Both the position numbers and the translations under genes were made by a program. 64,000 bases of DNA from CAJCJE01 sp036494465 (lineage in GTDB: Bacteria > Actinomycetota > Actinomycetes > Mycobacteriales > Pseudonocardiaceae). Shown here in pieces: positions 1-10,414 of the stretch. Numbering within the stretch: the first letter of the stretch is position 1; each line of letters opens with the position of its first letter. The stretch is from contig DASXOJ010000287.1 of assembly GCA_036494465.1 (NCBI GenBank), forward strand, positions 17,699 to 81,698. Reading direction: 5' to 3'. A model generated the notes under the pieces. It searched no databases and was not told the origin of the DNA. It was given only the letters and a program-made list of their open reading frames with translations.

Positions 1-2176
<2,176 letters not shown>

Positions 2177-2271
2177 GAGATCAATTTTCACTGACCCGTC
2201 CAGTCCTTCGCCCATTCGAGTGAAGCGGCACTCGTGGCCCGGGCGGATCGGCCGGACCGGCAGACGACAGA

Positions 2272-3108
2272 ATGGCGGGCGTGGCCGAGCAGATCCAGGA
2301 CGACGAGGTCGATTACGACGATCTTGTCGTGCACATGGCAGGAGTGAACGTCCGACGCGGCAGCAACTATCTGCTGGCCGACGTGGAGTGGGCGGTGGAG
2401 CTCGATGAACGCTGGGTGGTGCTCGGGCCGAACGGCGCAGGCAAGACCACCCTGCTGCGCATCGCGTCCGCCGAACTTCACCCGACCGGCGGAGCGGTGC
2501 ACATCCTCGGCGAGAGACTGGGCCGCACCGACGTCTTCGAGCTCCGCCCGCGCATCGGCCTGAGCAGCTCCGCGCTGTCCGGCCGGGTGCCGAACGAGGA
2601 GAAGGTGCTGGACGTCGTGGTCAGCGCCGGATACGCGGTGCTGGGTCGCTGGCGGGAGAACTACGACAAGCTGGACACCAACCGCGCTGCCGCGCTGCTG
2701 TCCTCGATGGGCATCGGCAACCTGGCCGAGCGCACTTTCGGCACGCTGTCGGAGGGCGAGCGCAAGCGCGCGCTGATCGCCCGCGCGCTGATGACCGACC
2801 CCGAGATGCTGCTGCTCGACGAGCCCGCCGCCGGTCTGGATCTCGGCGGCCGGGAGGACCTGGTGGCGCGGCTGTCCGAGCTGGCCATGGACCCGGACGC
2901 GCCCGCGACCGTGCTGGTCACCCATCACGTCGAGGAGATCCCGCCGGGCTTCACCCACGCGCTGCTGCTGCGCGAGGGCCGGATCGTCGCCCAGGGCCTG
3001 CTCGACGACGTGATCACCGAGGACAACCTGTCCGAGGCGTTCGGCCAGAAGTTGATCCTGGACAAGGCCGACGGGCGCTTCTTCGCCCGCCGAGCTACCG
3101 CGCGGTAG
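2272..3108 (+). CDS. ABC transporter ATP-binding protein
   Basis: A 278-residue soluble ATPase with Walker A GPNGAGKTT (about 52-60), signature LSEGER (about 160) and Walker B LLLDEPAAGLD followed by a switch His (LVTHHVEE). No permease or binding-protein gene is adjacent, so the substrate and partner are unknown; it resembles the lone ModF/YlmA-like ATPases of actinobacteria. ATG 2272 has no clear Shine-Dalgarno. GTG 2281 lies 7 nt after a possible -10 (CAGAAT, 2268-2273) and could be a leaderless start. The enoyl-CoA hydratase gene follows in the same direction after 33 bp. Confidence 0.85.
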   Translation: MAGVAEQIQDDEVDYDDLVVHMAGVNVRRGSNYLLADVEWAVELDERWVVLGPNGAGKTTLLRIASAELHPTGGAVHILGERLGRTDVFELRPRIGLSSSALSGRVPNEEKVLDVVVSAGYAVLGRWRENYDKLDTNRAAALLSSMGIGNLAERTFGTLSEGERKRALIARALMTDPEMLLLDEPAAGLDLGGREDLVARLSELAMDPDAPATVLVTHHVEEIPPGFTHALLLREGRIVAQGLLDDVITEDNLSEAFGQKLILDKADGRFFARRATAR

Positions 3109-3141
3109 CCTGCGACGGCTGGCATGAAGAAGGAGGTCGCG

Positions 3142-3921
3142 GTGGGTGAGTTCGTCAACCTTGAGGTCGACGGTGGGATCGGCACGATCCGGCTGAACCG
3201 GCCCCCGGTGAACGCGCTGAACAAGCAGCTTCAGGTCGAACTCCAGGCCGCGTCCGACGAGGCGGCCGCCCGCGACGACGTGCGCGCGGTGATCGTCTAC
3301 GGCGGTCCGAAGGCGTTCGCGGGTGGCGCGGACATCAAGGAGATGTCCGCCATGTCCTACGTGGACATGGCCAAGCATGCGGAGGCGCTGTCCGGCGCGC
3401 TCGGTTCGCTCTCGACCATCCCGAAGCCGACGGTCGCCGCGATCACCGGCTACGCGCTCGGTGGCGGCATGGAGATCGTGCTGGGCTGCGATCGGCGAAT
3501 CGCCGGTGACAATGTCAAGCTCGGCCAGCCGGAGATCCTGCTCGGCATCATTCCCGGTGGCGGTGGTACCCAGCGGCTGGCGCGGCTGATCGGCCCGGCC
3601 AAGGCCAAGGACCTGATCTACTCCGGCCGCACCGTGCGCGCGGACGAGGCGCTCGCGATCGGCCTTGTCGACGAGGTCGTGGCCCCGGATGACGTGTACT
3701 CGGCCGCGCAGACCTGGGCCGGGCAGTTCGTGAACGGTCCGGCTCGCGCGCTGGCGGCGGCGAAGGCCGCGATCGACGGCGGCCTGGACACCGACCTCGC
3801 CAACGGCCTCAAGCTGGAGACCTACCTGTTCGCGGCGCTGTTCGCCACCGACGACCAGCGCGAGGGCATGAACTCGTTCATCGAGAACGGGCCGGGCAAG
3901 GCCACCTTCTTTGGAAAGTGA
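3142..3921 (+). CDS. Enoyl-CoA hydratase/isomerase family protein
   Basis: Crotonase-fold enzyme of about 259 residues, expected to hydrate or isomerise enoyl-CoA thioesters in fatty-acid or branched-chain catabolism. The oxyanion-hole segments are visible: AFAGGADIKEM near residue 60 and ALGGGMEIVLGCD near 110. The catalytic region LLGIIPGGGGTQRLARLIG has Gly at the place of the first catalytic Glu, so isomerase or other crotonase chemistry remains possible. I choose GTG 3142 because AGGAGG at 3131-3136 sits 5 nt upstream; the in-frame ATG at 3124 lies before that ribosome site. Downstream are two imperfect direct repeats containing GACAGAG. Confidence 0.88.
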   Translation: MGEFVNLEVDGGIGTIRLNRPPVNALNKQLQVELQAASDEAAARDDVRAVIVYGGPKAFAGGADIKEMSAMSYVDMAKHAEALSGALGSLSTIPKPTVAAITGYALGGGMEIVLGCDRRIAGDNVKLGQPEILLGIIPGGGGTQRLARLIGPAKAKDLIYSGRTVRADEALAIGLVDEVVAPDDVYSAAQTWAGQFVNGPARALAAAKAAIDGGLDTDLANGLKLETYLFAALFATDDQREGMNSFIENGPGKATFFGK

Positions 3922-3964
3922 CAGAGCATTGGGAAATGACAGAGTCACCGGAAAGTAGAACCCC

Positions 3965-4918
3965 ATGAGTGACCCCAAGCCGAACCCGCACGCCACCGCG
4001 GCGCAGGTCGAGGCCGCCTGGTCGGACCCGAAGCTGGCCAACGTGCTCTACCACGACTGGGAAGCGGGCACGTACGACGAGAAGTGGTCGATCTCCTACG
4101 ACGAGCGCTGCATCGAGTACGCGACCGGCCGCTTTCGCGCGGTCGCCGGTGATCAGGGCTGGCCGTACCAGCGTGCGATGGAACTGGGCAGCGGCACCGG
4201 GTTCTTCCTGCTCAACCTGATGCAGGGCGGCGTGATCGCCAAGGGTTCGGTGACCGACCTCTCGCCCGGCATGGTCGAGGTGGCGCTGCGCAATGCGGAG
4301 AACCTGGGCCTGCCGGTCGACGGCCGGGTGGCCGACGCCGAGCGGATCCCCTACGACGACGACACGTTCGACCTGGTCACCGGGCACGCGGTGCTGCACC
4401 ACATCCCGGATGTGGACGCGGCCATGCGCGAAGTGCTGCGCGTGCTCAAGCCGGGTGGCCGGTTCGTGTTCGCGGGTGAGCCGAGCAAGATCGGCGACAT
4501 CTGGGCGCGCAAGATCAGCCAGCTGACCTGGTGGCTGACCACCAACGTGACCAAGTTCGGCCCGCTGAAGGACTGGCGCCGTCCGCAGGACGAGCTCGAC
4601 GAGTCCTCCCGCGCGGCGGCTCTTGAGTCCGTTGTGGACATCCACACGTTCGCGCCGGGCGACCTGGAACGGGTCGCGCGCGGCGCGGGTGCGCACAACG
4701 TGCGCGCGGTGACCGAGGAGCTCTCGGCGGCGCTGCTCGGCTGGCCGGTGCGCACGTTCGAGGCGGCGGTGCCGCGCGAGAAGCTGGGTTGGGGCTGGGC
4801 GATGTTCGCCTACAAATCCTGGCAGCGACTGTCCTGGTTGGACGAACAGGTGCTGGCCAAGATCGTGCCTCGCGACCTGTTCTACAACGTGCTGATCACC
4901 GGCACCAAGCCCGAATAA
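3965..4918 (+). CDS. Class I SAM-dependent methyltransferase
   Basis: A 317-residue cytoplasmic methyltransferase of the UbiE/Methyltransf_11 type. SAM-binding motif I is MELGSGTGFF near residue 77, the acidic motif II lies in VTDLSPGMVE, and the DLVTGHAVLHHIPD and LKPGGRFVF post-motifs follow. The substrate cannot be told. It follows the hydratase by 43 bp and precedes the THUMP-like gene by 4 bp, which suggests a shared transcript. The N-terminal segment and long C-terminal tail after the Rossmann core are typical of the actinobacterial subgroup. Confidence 0.86.
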   Translation: MSDPKPNPHATAAQVEAAWSDPKLANVLYHDWEAGTYDEKWSISYDERCIEYATGRFRAVAGDQGWPYQRAMELGSGTGFFLLNLMQGGVIAKGSVTDLSPGMVEVALRNAENLGLPVDGRVADAERIPYDDDTFDLVTGHAVLHHIPDVDAAMREVLRVLKPGGRFVFAGEPSKIGDIWARKISQLTWWLTTNVTKFGPLKDWRRPQDELDESSRAAALESVVDIHTFAPGDLERVARGAGAHNVRAVTEELSAALLGWPVRTFEAAVPREKLGWGWAMFAYKSWQRLSWLDEQVLAKIVPRDLFYNVLITGTKPE

Positions 4919-4922
4919 CGCA

Positions 4923-6098
4923 GTGTCCTACGCGTTCAGCCTCGACGACGTCGAGTACCTGCGCGGCCCGGCGGGCCGGGCGGCGATCGCCGAGATCGCG
5001 GCTCGCCCGCTGACCGACCTCATCGCCGATGTCGCCGCCGCTCGTGCCGTGGCAGGCGAGCGTGGCGCGGCAGTCCTGGAAACCGCGATGCTCCGCCGAA
5101 AAGCCGCCGTCAGGCTTGCGAACGCGGACGACTGGCTGTTCACCGACCCCGCCCTCCAGCAGGCCACCGCGACCCCGGTCGCCGAGCACCGCGCGCAGCG
5201 ACTCGCCGGCCGGGACGTGCACGACGTGACCTGCTCGGTCGGCGCGGATCTCGCGGTCGTCGCCCGGGTCGCGCACCGCGCGATCGGCTCGGACCTGGAC
5301 CCGGTCCGCCTGGCCATGGCGCGCAACAACTGCGGCCCGGAAGTGCCGTTGCTCCGCGCGGACGCCTTGCGACCCGTCACCCGCGGCACCGTGGTCGTAG
5401 CCGATCCGGCGCGCCGCGACGACTCTGGTCGGCGGCGCTGGCGACCAGCGGATCTGCTGCCGCGCCTCGATCTGCTCGCCGAGGTCTACGCGGGTCGCGA
5501 GCTCGCGGTGAAGTGCTCGCCGGGCCTCGATTTCGCAGCGGTCGAATGGGCCGACGAGGTGGAGCTGGTGTCGTTGGACGGCGCCGTGCGCGAAGCCTGC
5601 CTGTGGACCGGTGATCTGGCCGGTGTCCACCGCCGCGCGACCTGCCTCTCTCAAAGGACAGGGCGCGACGGTACACAGTGGACGATCACGGACGCGGAAC
5701 CGGACGACTCGCCGGTGTTGCCGATCGGCGAGTGGATCGTCGACCCGGACGGCGCGGTGGTGCGCGCCGGGCTGGTGCGGCACTACGCGGTGCGGCACGG
5801 GCTCGGTCAACTCGATCCGCGCATCGCCTACCTGACCGGCGACGAGCCGCCGCCCGGCATTCGCGCTTTCCGCGTCCTTGAGCACGGCAAATACAGCGAG
5901 AAGGCGCTGCGCGCGACGTTGCGTGCGCGGTCCGTCGGCACGCTGGAGATTCTGGTGCGTGGGCTGGACGTCGACCCGAACACGTTGCGCAAGCGGTTGA
6001 AGCTCGCGGGGGAGACGTCCGCGACCGTGGTGTTGACTCGAGTGGGCGACACCCCCACCGCGATTGTGTGCGAAGCCGTGCGTACGGTCGGAACATGA
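4923..6098 (+). CDS. THUMP-like domain class I methyltransferase
   Basis: A 391-residue protein with a central Rossmann methyltransferase-like region (CSVGADLAVVA then GSDLDPVRLAMARNN) and a C-terminal THUMP-like domain (about 320-391, FRVLEHGKYSEKALR...). Family relatives are presumed RNA-modifying enzymes; the target is unknown. The classical motif I glycine pattern is degenerate (CSVGADL), so catalysis is unproven. The start is GTG 4923, four bases after the upstream stop, which favours translational coupling. Its stop overlaps the next start as ATGA. Confidence 0.83.
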   Translation: MSYAFSLDDVEYLRGPAGRAAIAEIAARPLTDLIADVAAARAVAGERGAAVLETAMLRRKAAVRLANADDWLFTDPALQQATATPVAEHRAQRLAGRDVHDVTCSVGADLAVVARVAHRAIGSDLDPVRLAMARNNCGPEVPLLRADALRPVTRGTVVVADPARRDDSGRRRWRPADLLPRLDLLAEVYAGRELAVKCSPGLDFAAVEWADEVELVSLDGAVREACLWTGDLAGVHRRATCLSQRTGRDGTQWTITDAEPDDSPVLPIGEWIVDPDGAVVRAGLVRHYAVRHGLGQLDPRIAYLTGDEPPPGIRAFRVLEHGKYSEKALRATLRARSVGTLEILVRGLDVDPNTLRKRLKLAGETSATVVLTRVGDTPTAIVCEAVRTVGT

Positions 6099-6859
6099 CG
6101 TCGATGTGGGGAGCGCCGCTGGCCGAGCGGGTCGGCTCGTGGCGCAGGGCGCGCGACCCCGAGCAGGCGCGGTTCCTCACCATGGACTCGCTGCACTGGG
6201 TGCTCCGCAATCGCGCGTACACGCCCTGGTACCTGGTGCGCTATTGGCGACTGCTGAAATTCCGGCTGGCCAATCCGCACATCATCCTGCGCGGCATGGT
6301 GTTTCTCGGTCGCAGGGTGGAAATCCACTGCCGTCCGGGTTTCGGCAGGATGGAAATCGGTCGTTGGGTGCATATCGGCGACGGAAATTCGATCCGCTGC
6401 CACGAAGGTTCGCTGCGTATCGGCGACAAGGCCGTGTTCGGCAAGGACAACACCATCAACTGCTACCTGGACGTGGAAATCGGCGCGGCCACGCTGATCG
6501 CGGACTGGGTCTACATCTGCGACTTCGACCACGTCACCGCGGACATCACCCTGCCCATCAAAGATCAGGGCATCACCAAGTCGCCGGTGCGGATCGGCCC
6601 GGACACCTGGCTGGGCGTCAAGGTCAGCGTGTTGCGCGGCACCCGGATCGGGCGCGGCTGCGTGATCGGCGCGCATGCCGTCGTGCGCGGTGACATCCAG
6701 GACTACGGCATCGCGGTCGGCGCCCCCGCCCGCGTCGTGCGCGATCGTCGCATGGACTACGAGGCGGGCGCGGAACAGCGTGCGGCGGTGGCGGATATGG
6801 CGCGCAAGGCGGCCCGCGCGCTGGCGAAGACGATGGAGAAATCCTTCGAGGAGTCCTGA
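6095..6859 (+). CDS. Left-handed beta-helix acyltransferase
   Basis: A 254-residue protein with hexapeptide repeats from about residue 60 to 200 (IGRWVHIGDG, IGDKAVFGKDN, IGPDTWLGVKVSVLRGTRIGRGCVIGAHAVV), ending in the AVGAPARVV turn characteristic of the xenobiotic/maltose O-acetyltransferase superfamily. It probably transfers an acetyl or acyl group to a sugar or other hydroxylated acceptor. I place the start at ATG 6095, which overlaps the upstream stop (ATGA). The in-frame GTG at 6068 would force a 31-base overlap. A small GGGGAG/CTCCCC hairpin follows the stop. Confidence 0.82.
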   Translation: MTSMWGAPLAERVGSWRRARDPEQARFLTMDSLHWVLRNRAYTPWYLVRYWRLLKFRLANPHIILRGMVFLGRRVEIHCRPGFGRMEIGRWVHIGDGNSIRCHEGSLRIGDKAVFGKDNTINCYLDVEIGAATLIADWVYICDFDHVTADITLPIKDQGITKSPVRIGPDTWLGVKVSVLRGTRIGRGCVIGAHAVVRGDIQDYGIAVGAPARVVRDRRMDYEAGAEQRAAVADMARKAARALAKTMEKSFEES

Positions 6860-6909
6860 CAGGGGAGCCGCCTCCCCCGATTGGTGGTCATGGCTCCGCC
6901 AGGTCCTTG

Positions 6910-6926
6910 TATACGGTGTTTACCGT
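6910..6926 (+). promoter_or_regulatory. Putative P450 promoter with inverted repeat
   Basis: A -10-like TATACG (6910-6915) lies 9 nt before the chosen GTG start of the P450 gene. An inverted repeat ACGGT-GTTT-ACCGT (6913-6926) overlaps the -10 and the start codon. This would suit a leaderless promoter blocked by a small dimeric repressor. No regulator gene is adjacent, so the operator role is inference. Confidence 0.35.
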
Positions 6927-8127
6927 GGCTACCACCGAATCCGAACCTCTGTCTTATCCGTTCAACCGGACGGACACCCTCGACCTCGACCAGCGTTACG
7001 CCGACCTGCGCGATGACGAGCCGATGGTCCGCGTCAACATGCCGCACGGCGAAACCGCGTGGCTGGCCACGCGCTACGCGGATGCGCGGTTCGTGCTCGG
7101 CGACGCGGGGTTCAGCCGGGTGCTGCCCACCGGTCACGACGAGCCGAGGATGTCGCCGGAGCCCGGACCGGGCGGCATCCTGGGCATGGACCCGCCCGAG
7201 CAGACCAGGGTCCGCCGCCTCGGCACCAAGGCGTTCACCCAGCGCGGCGTCGAAGCGTTGCGGCCCAAGGCGATCGAGGTCGCGAACCGGCTCGTCGACC
7301 ACCTGATCGAGCTGGGCTCGCCCGCCGACCTGGTGGAGAACTTCGCGGTGCCGCTGCCGGTCACCATGATCTGCACGCTGCTCGGCGTGCCGATCGAGGA
7401 CCAGCACCTGTTCCGCGAATGGTCCGAGGCGTTCCTCTCGGCGAGCGGCCTCACCCCCGAGCAGACCATGGACTACCAGGTCAAACTCTGGGGCTACATG
7501 GCGAAGCTGTTGCAGGAGAGGAAGGTCGAGCCGCGCGAGGACCTGCTCAGCGGGCTGGCGATGGCGCGCGACAACGACGACCGGTTCAGCGAGGAGGAGA
7601 TCCTCCAGTTCGCCGCCGGTCTGCTCGCGGCCGGTCACGAGACCACCACCAGCCAGATCCCGAACTTCGTCGCCACCCTGATCGAGCACCCGGACGAACT
7701 GGCGCGGCTGCGCGCGCAGCCGGAACTCGTCGCGCAGGCGGTCGAGGAGCTGATGCGGTTCGTGCCGCTGGGTGTCGGCGCCGCGTTCCCGCGCTACGCG
7801 CGCGAGGACATCGAGGTCGGCGGCGTGCTGGTCAGGAAGGGTGAGGCCGTGCTCGCGTCGCTCGGTTCGGCCAACCGCGACGACCGCGAGTTCAAGGACG
7901 CGGACACGCTCGACCTGACCAGGCCGGCCAGCCCGCACCTCGGCTTCAGTCACGGCGCGCACCACTGCCTCGGCGCGCCGCTGGCCAGGATGGAACTCCA
8001 GGTCGCGCTGACCACGCTGGTCGGACGGCTGCCCAACCTGCGACTGGCCGTGCCCGCCGAGCAGTTGCGCTGGAAGCAGGGCAGCTTCATGCGCAGCATC
8101 ATCGAAATGCCGGTCAGCTGGGGCTGA
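6925..8127 (+). CDS. Cytochrome P450
   Basis: Soluble bacterial class I P450 of 400 residues; it should need a ferredoxin and reductase encoded elsewhere. The I-helix oxygen-binding motif AGHETT (about 235), the ExxR pair in EELMR (about 275) and the heme-Cys loop FSHGAHHCLGAPLAR (about 340-355) are all intact. It resembles the broad CYP105/107-type monooxygenases of actinomycetes; the substrate is unknown. GTG 6925 is preferred; a TTG at 6907 is in frame but lies upstream of the promoter-like sequence. It converges with the hydrolase gene across a strong hairpin. Confidence 0.93.
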   Translation: MATTESEPLSYPFNRTDTLDLDQRYADLRDDEPMVRVNMPHGETAWLATRYADARFVLGDAGFSRVLPTGHDEPRMSPEPGPGGILGMDPPEQTRVRRLGTKAFTQRGVEALRPKAIEVANRLVDHLIELGSPADLVENFAVPLPVTMICTLLGVPIEDQHLFREWSEAFLSASGLTPEQTMDYQVKLWGYMAKLLQERKVEPREDLLSGLAMARDNDDRFSEEEILQFAAGLLAAGHETTTSQIPNFVATLIEHPDELARLRAQPELVAQAVEELMRFVPLGVGAAFPRYAREDIEVGGVLVRKGEAVLASLGSANRDDREFKDADTLDLTRPASPHLGFSHGAHHCLGAPLARMELQVALTTLVGRLPNLRLAVPAEQLRWKQGSFMRSIIEMPVSWG

Positions 8128-8134
8128 GCACGAT

Positions 8135-8164
8135 CGCGAGCCGGGTGACGATACCCGGCTCGCG
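8135..8164. terminator. Hairpin between convergent P450 and hydrolase genes
   Basis: Perfect 12-bp stem CGCGAGCCGGGT / ACCCGGCTCGCG with a 6-nt loop, placed 7 nt after the P450 stop and 6 nt before the end of the hydrolase gene on the other strand. There is no T-tract, as is common for actinobacterial terminators. It can serve both directions. Confidence 0.75.
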
Positions 8165-8169
8165 TTCGC

Positions 8170-8868
8170 TCAGCCCACCTTGAGCAGGAGTTCGACCAGT
8201 TCGGCAGGCATGGTGACCATGCAGTCGTGCCCGGTCGGCAACTCCCACACCTGCGCGGGTTCGCCGTTCGGCTGGATCGGCGGCACCGGGCGCCGGTGGA
8301 TTCCCGCCGGTTGGTTGGCCGTGCAGTGGATGTGGGTGCGCGGAATTCTCGCCGTCGCCGGATTGTCCAGCCGGATCGGTTGTTGCAGGCAGCGAATGGG
8401 CATGTCGGTCAGCATCGAGCGCACCCACGCCTTGTCGTCCGGATCGGTGACACCGAACAGGCCCAGCGGCGACTCCGGCAACGGCGGAACCCGCCCGCCG
8501 CCCTCCGACTGGGCGGCGAGCTCGATCAGCTGCCCGGTCATCGGCTGGATGTCGACCGCGTTCTCGCCGTCCTGCGGCACCATCGCGTCCAGGTAGACCA
8601 GGTGCGCGATCCGGTCGGGGATCTCGTTGGCCACGCCCGAGATGACCAGCCCGCTGTAGCTGTGCCCGACCAGGATCACGTCGCGCAGATCCTCATCGGT
8701 GATCAGCCCGGCGATCTCCGCGATGTGCGTGTCCAGTCCCACTTCCGGTCCATCACTGCGCAGCGACGGGGCGAGCACCCGATGCCCGGCCGACGTCAAC
8801 AGCGGCACCACTCGATCCCAGGCCCTTCCGCTGTGCCAGGCGCCGTGTACCAGCAGATATGTCGACAT
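8170..8868 (-). CDS. Alpha/beta hydrolase
   Basis: A 232-residue single-domain alpha/beta hydrolase. LLVHGAWHSG near the N terminus is the oxyanion region, GHSYSG (about 75-80) is the nucleophile elbow with Ser, and GHDCMV near the C terminus gives the catalytic His. Related proteins are esterases often paired with TetR regulators. The start ATG 8868 is preceded by GAGGAGG on the minus strand at good spacing. The promoter shares the operator region with the divergent tetR gene, so the TetR protein probably represses it. Confidence 0.88.
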   Translation of the reverse strand: MSTYLLVHGAWHSGRAWDRVVPLLTSAGHRVLAPSLRSDGPEVGLDTHIAEIAGLITDEDLRDVILVGHSYSGLVISGVANEIPDRIAHLVYLDAMVPQDGENAVDIQPMTGQLIELAAQSEGGGRVPPLPESPLGLFGVTDPDDKAWVRSMLTDMPIRCLQQPIRLDNPATARIPRTHIHCTANQPAGIHRRPVPPIQPNGEPAQVWELPTGHDCMVTMPAELVELLLKVG

Positions 8869-8880
8869 GGATCCCTCCTC

Positions 8881-8934
8881 GAATAAACGGGACAGCGTCC
8901 CGTTTTGACAATACGGGACGCTGTCCCGTTTAGT
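8881..8934. promoter_or_regulatory. Divergent promoter with twin TetR operators
   Basis: Two near-identical palindromes. Site 1 (8885-8905) has arms AAACGGGAC / GTCCCGTTT around AGC. Site 2 (8913-8929) has arms ACGGGAC / GTCCCGT around GCT. Centres are 26 bp apart. On the plus strand a consensus -35 TTGACA (8905-8910) and a -10 TTTAGT (8929-8934) flank site 2. On the minus strand TTGTCA (8911-8906) and TTTATT (8887-8882) flank site 1. The two -35 boxes overlap, and each operator fills the spacer of one promoter. Confidence 0.85.
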
Positions 8935-8941
8935 AAGGGGT

Positions 8942-9502
8942 ATGACGCGCCTCAAGCGGGCGGATGCCCAGCGCAACGAGGAATCCCTGCTCGACGCGGC
9001 GGCCTCGGTCTTCGTGACCGCCGGGGTCGAGGCGCCGATCCGCGACATCGCGGCCAAGGCCGGGGTCGGCACAGCCACGATCTACCGGCACTTCCCGACC
9101 CGGGCGGATCTCATCGTCGCGGTCTACCGCCACCAGGTGGAGGCACTGGCCGAAGCGGGCCCGGAACTGCTTGCGAGCAGCGCGACGCCGTTCGCGGCAC
9201 TGGCGCGATGGATCGACGGGTTCGTCGATTTCGTGGTGACCAAACAGGGGCTGGGCGCGGTGCTGTCCTCCGACGACCCCTGCTTCGACCCGCTGCACTC
9301 CTACTTCCTGGCGCGGCTCGTGCCCGTGCTCACCGGCCTGCTCGACGCCGCGATCGGCGCGGGTGAGATCAGGTCCGATGTGGACGCTCAGGAGCTGATG
9401 CGCGGCGTCGGCGGCCTGTGTGCCGGTGCCAGTGGCAACCACCGCTACGACGCGCGCCGCCTGGCCGGAATCCTCGTTGCGGGACTGCGTCAGTCCGGCT
9501 GA
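8942..9502 (+). CDS. TetR/AcrR family transcriptional regulator
   Basis: A 186-residue repressor. Residues 10-57 form the TetR DNA-binding domain with the helix-turn-helix IRDIAAKAGVGTATIYRHFPTR. The C-terminal ligand domain belongs to the TetR_C_33-like group (SBP-type actinobacterial regulators). The start ATG 8942 follows AAGGGG at 8935-8940. It is divergent from the hydrolase gene, and the twin operators between them suggest autoregulation plus control of the hydrolase. Its last 13 bases overlap the end of the convergent marR gene. Confidence 0.92.
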   Translation: MTRLKRADAQRNEESLLDAAASVFVTAGVEAPIRDIAAKAGVGTATIYRHFPTRADLIVAVYRHQVEALAEAGPELLASSATPFAALARWIDGFVDFVVTKQGLGAVLSSDDPCFDPLHSYFLARLVPVLTGLLDAAIGAGEIRSDVDAQELMRGVGGLCAGASGNHRYDARRLAGILVAGLRQSG

Positions 9503-9933
9503 GCCTGCGCGAGGCCGCGCAGCCGGGTGAGGATCTTGTCGAGCCCGGCTACCAGCGTGTCCAGCTCACCCTCGGCGAAGTCGCCGAACAGCGTGGCTGC
9601 GAACTCCTGCTGTTGCTGGAACATGGTCAGCCCGATTGCCTTGCCGTGCTCGGTCAATGTGACCAGGGTGGCCCTGCGATCGGTCGGGTGCGCTTCGCGG
9701 GTGACGAACCCGGTCGCGACCAGCCCGTCGACCAGGCCGGTGATGTTGCGCGAGGTCACCTTCAACGCCTCGCTGAGCGCGCGCTGGGTCGTCGGTCCGT
9801 GATGGAAGACCTCCCACAGCAGCCCGGCGCGGGACGTGGTGAGCCCGGATTGGGCCATGCCGCGTTCCGCATCCTCGTTGAGCAGGATGTTCAGTTCCAT
9901 CAGTCGCCCGAAGGCCACATCAAAGGCACGCAC
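9490..9933 (-). CDS. MarR family transcriptional regulator
   Basis: A 147-residue winged-helix regulator. The recognition region TTQRALSEALKVTSRNITGLVDGLVATGFVTREAHPTDRR contains the typical wing residues DRR. The start is GTG 9933; no strong ribosome site precedes it. It is transcribed divergently from a degraded P450 gene that begins 48 bp away, so its regulatory target was probably that P450 and is now lost or lies elsewhere. The 3' end overlaps tetR by 13 bp in the convergent sense. Confidence 0.9.
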   Translation of the reverse strand: MRAFDVAFGRLMELNILLNEDAERGMAQSGLTTSRAGLLWEVFHHGPTTQRALSEALKVTSRNITGLVDGLVATGFVTREAHPTDRRATLVTLTEHGKAIGLTMFQQQQEFAATLFGDFAEGELDTLVAGLDKILTRLRGLAQAQPD

Positions 9934-9981
9934 GACTCGCCATTTCGCGTATGTACTTCACTATGTGCTAGCTTCATCAAC

Positions 9982-10390
9982 ATGATAACCGAACCGATTG
10001 TCCTCTCACCGGAACGACCCGATCGCCCAAAAAATTCAACACTGCACCCACCGCCCGGGTACGGGTCCCTCGATCCAGTTGTCCGAGCTCAGACGGCTGG
10101 TGGCCCGGCCTGGCTGGTAACCGATCGCGAACTGGTCAGGTCGGTCCTGGTCGACCCGCGCTTCGGCATCGCCCCGCACGGCACGCCCGGCCTCGGTTCG
10201 CTGTTCACCGACAGCGAGCCGCACGCGCGGTTGCGCAGGCTGCCGCTCGCCCGGATCGAGATCGCCGAAGCGCTCCGCGCTCGCCACTCAGCTCCCTGAC
10301 CTGCGGCTTGGCTGCGAACCGCAGGAGGTCGCCTGGGTCGGTAGCCCGCTGGACGACGGACCGATCGCACTGCCTGTCTTCTGGGTGTAA
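9982..10390 (+). pseudogene. Cytochrome P450 remnant (internal deletion plus frameshift)
   Basis: The first about 85 codons read like a P450 N terminus (GGPAWLVTDRELVRSVLVDPRFG, then FTDSEPHARLRRL). They run straight into PLARIEIAEALRA, which normally follows the heme Cys near residue 350. About 260 codons, including the I-helix, ExxR and Cys ligand, are missing. After ALRA the frame shifts: frame 1 stops at 10299, while another frame continues with TQLPDLRLGCEPQEVAWVGSP...ALPVFWV to a stop at 10388-10390, a classical P450 C terminus. The product cannot bind heme. Parts between quoted motifs run on but are omitted here. Confidence 0.85.
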
Positions 10391-10414
10391 CGGCTTTACG
10401 CGTTAAAGGCGTTA
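10386..10414. terminator. Inverted repeat at end of glycosyltransferase gene
   Basis: Imperfect inverted repeat GTAACGGCTTTA ... TTAAAGGCGTTAC with one mismatch. It spans the stop codons of the P450 remnant (plus) and the glycosyltransferase (minus, stop 10396-10398), and probably ends both transcripts. Confidence 0.5.

Noticed and set aside
3124..3144. ATG 3124 as start of the enoyl-CoA hydratase gene
   Set aside because: It lies upstream of the AGGAGG ribosome site that serves GTG 3142, and the added residues KKEVA are not like the family.
2188..4041. Long minus-strand open frame across the ABC ATPase and hydratase genes
   Set aside because: High-GC antisense shadow; the plus-strand proteins carry Walker and crotonase motifs.
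6068..8868. Small natural-product cluster (acyltransferase, P450, hydrolase, TetR)
   Set aside because: No core biosynthetic enzyme (PKS, NRPS, terpene, RiPP) is present, and the hydrolase/TetR pair is a self-contained divergent unit.
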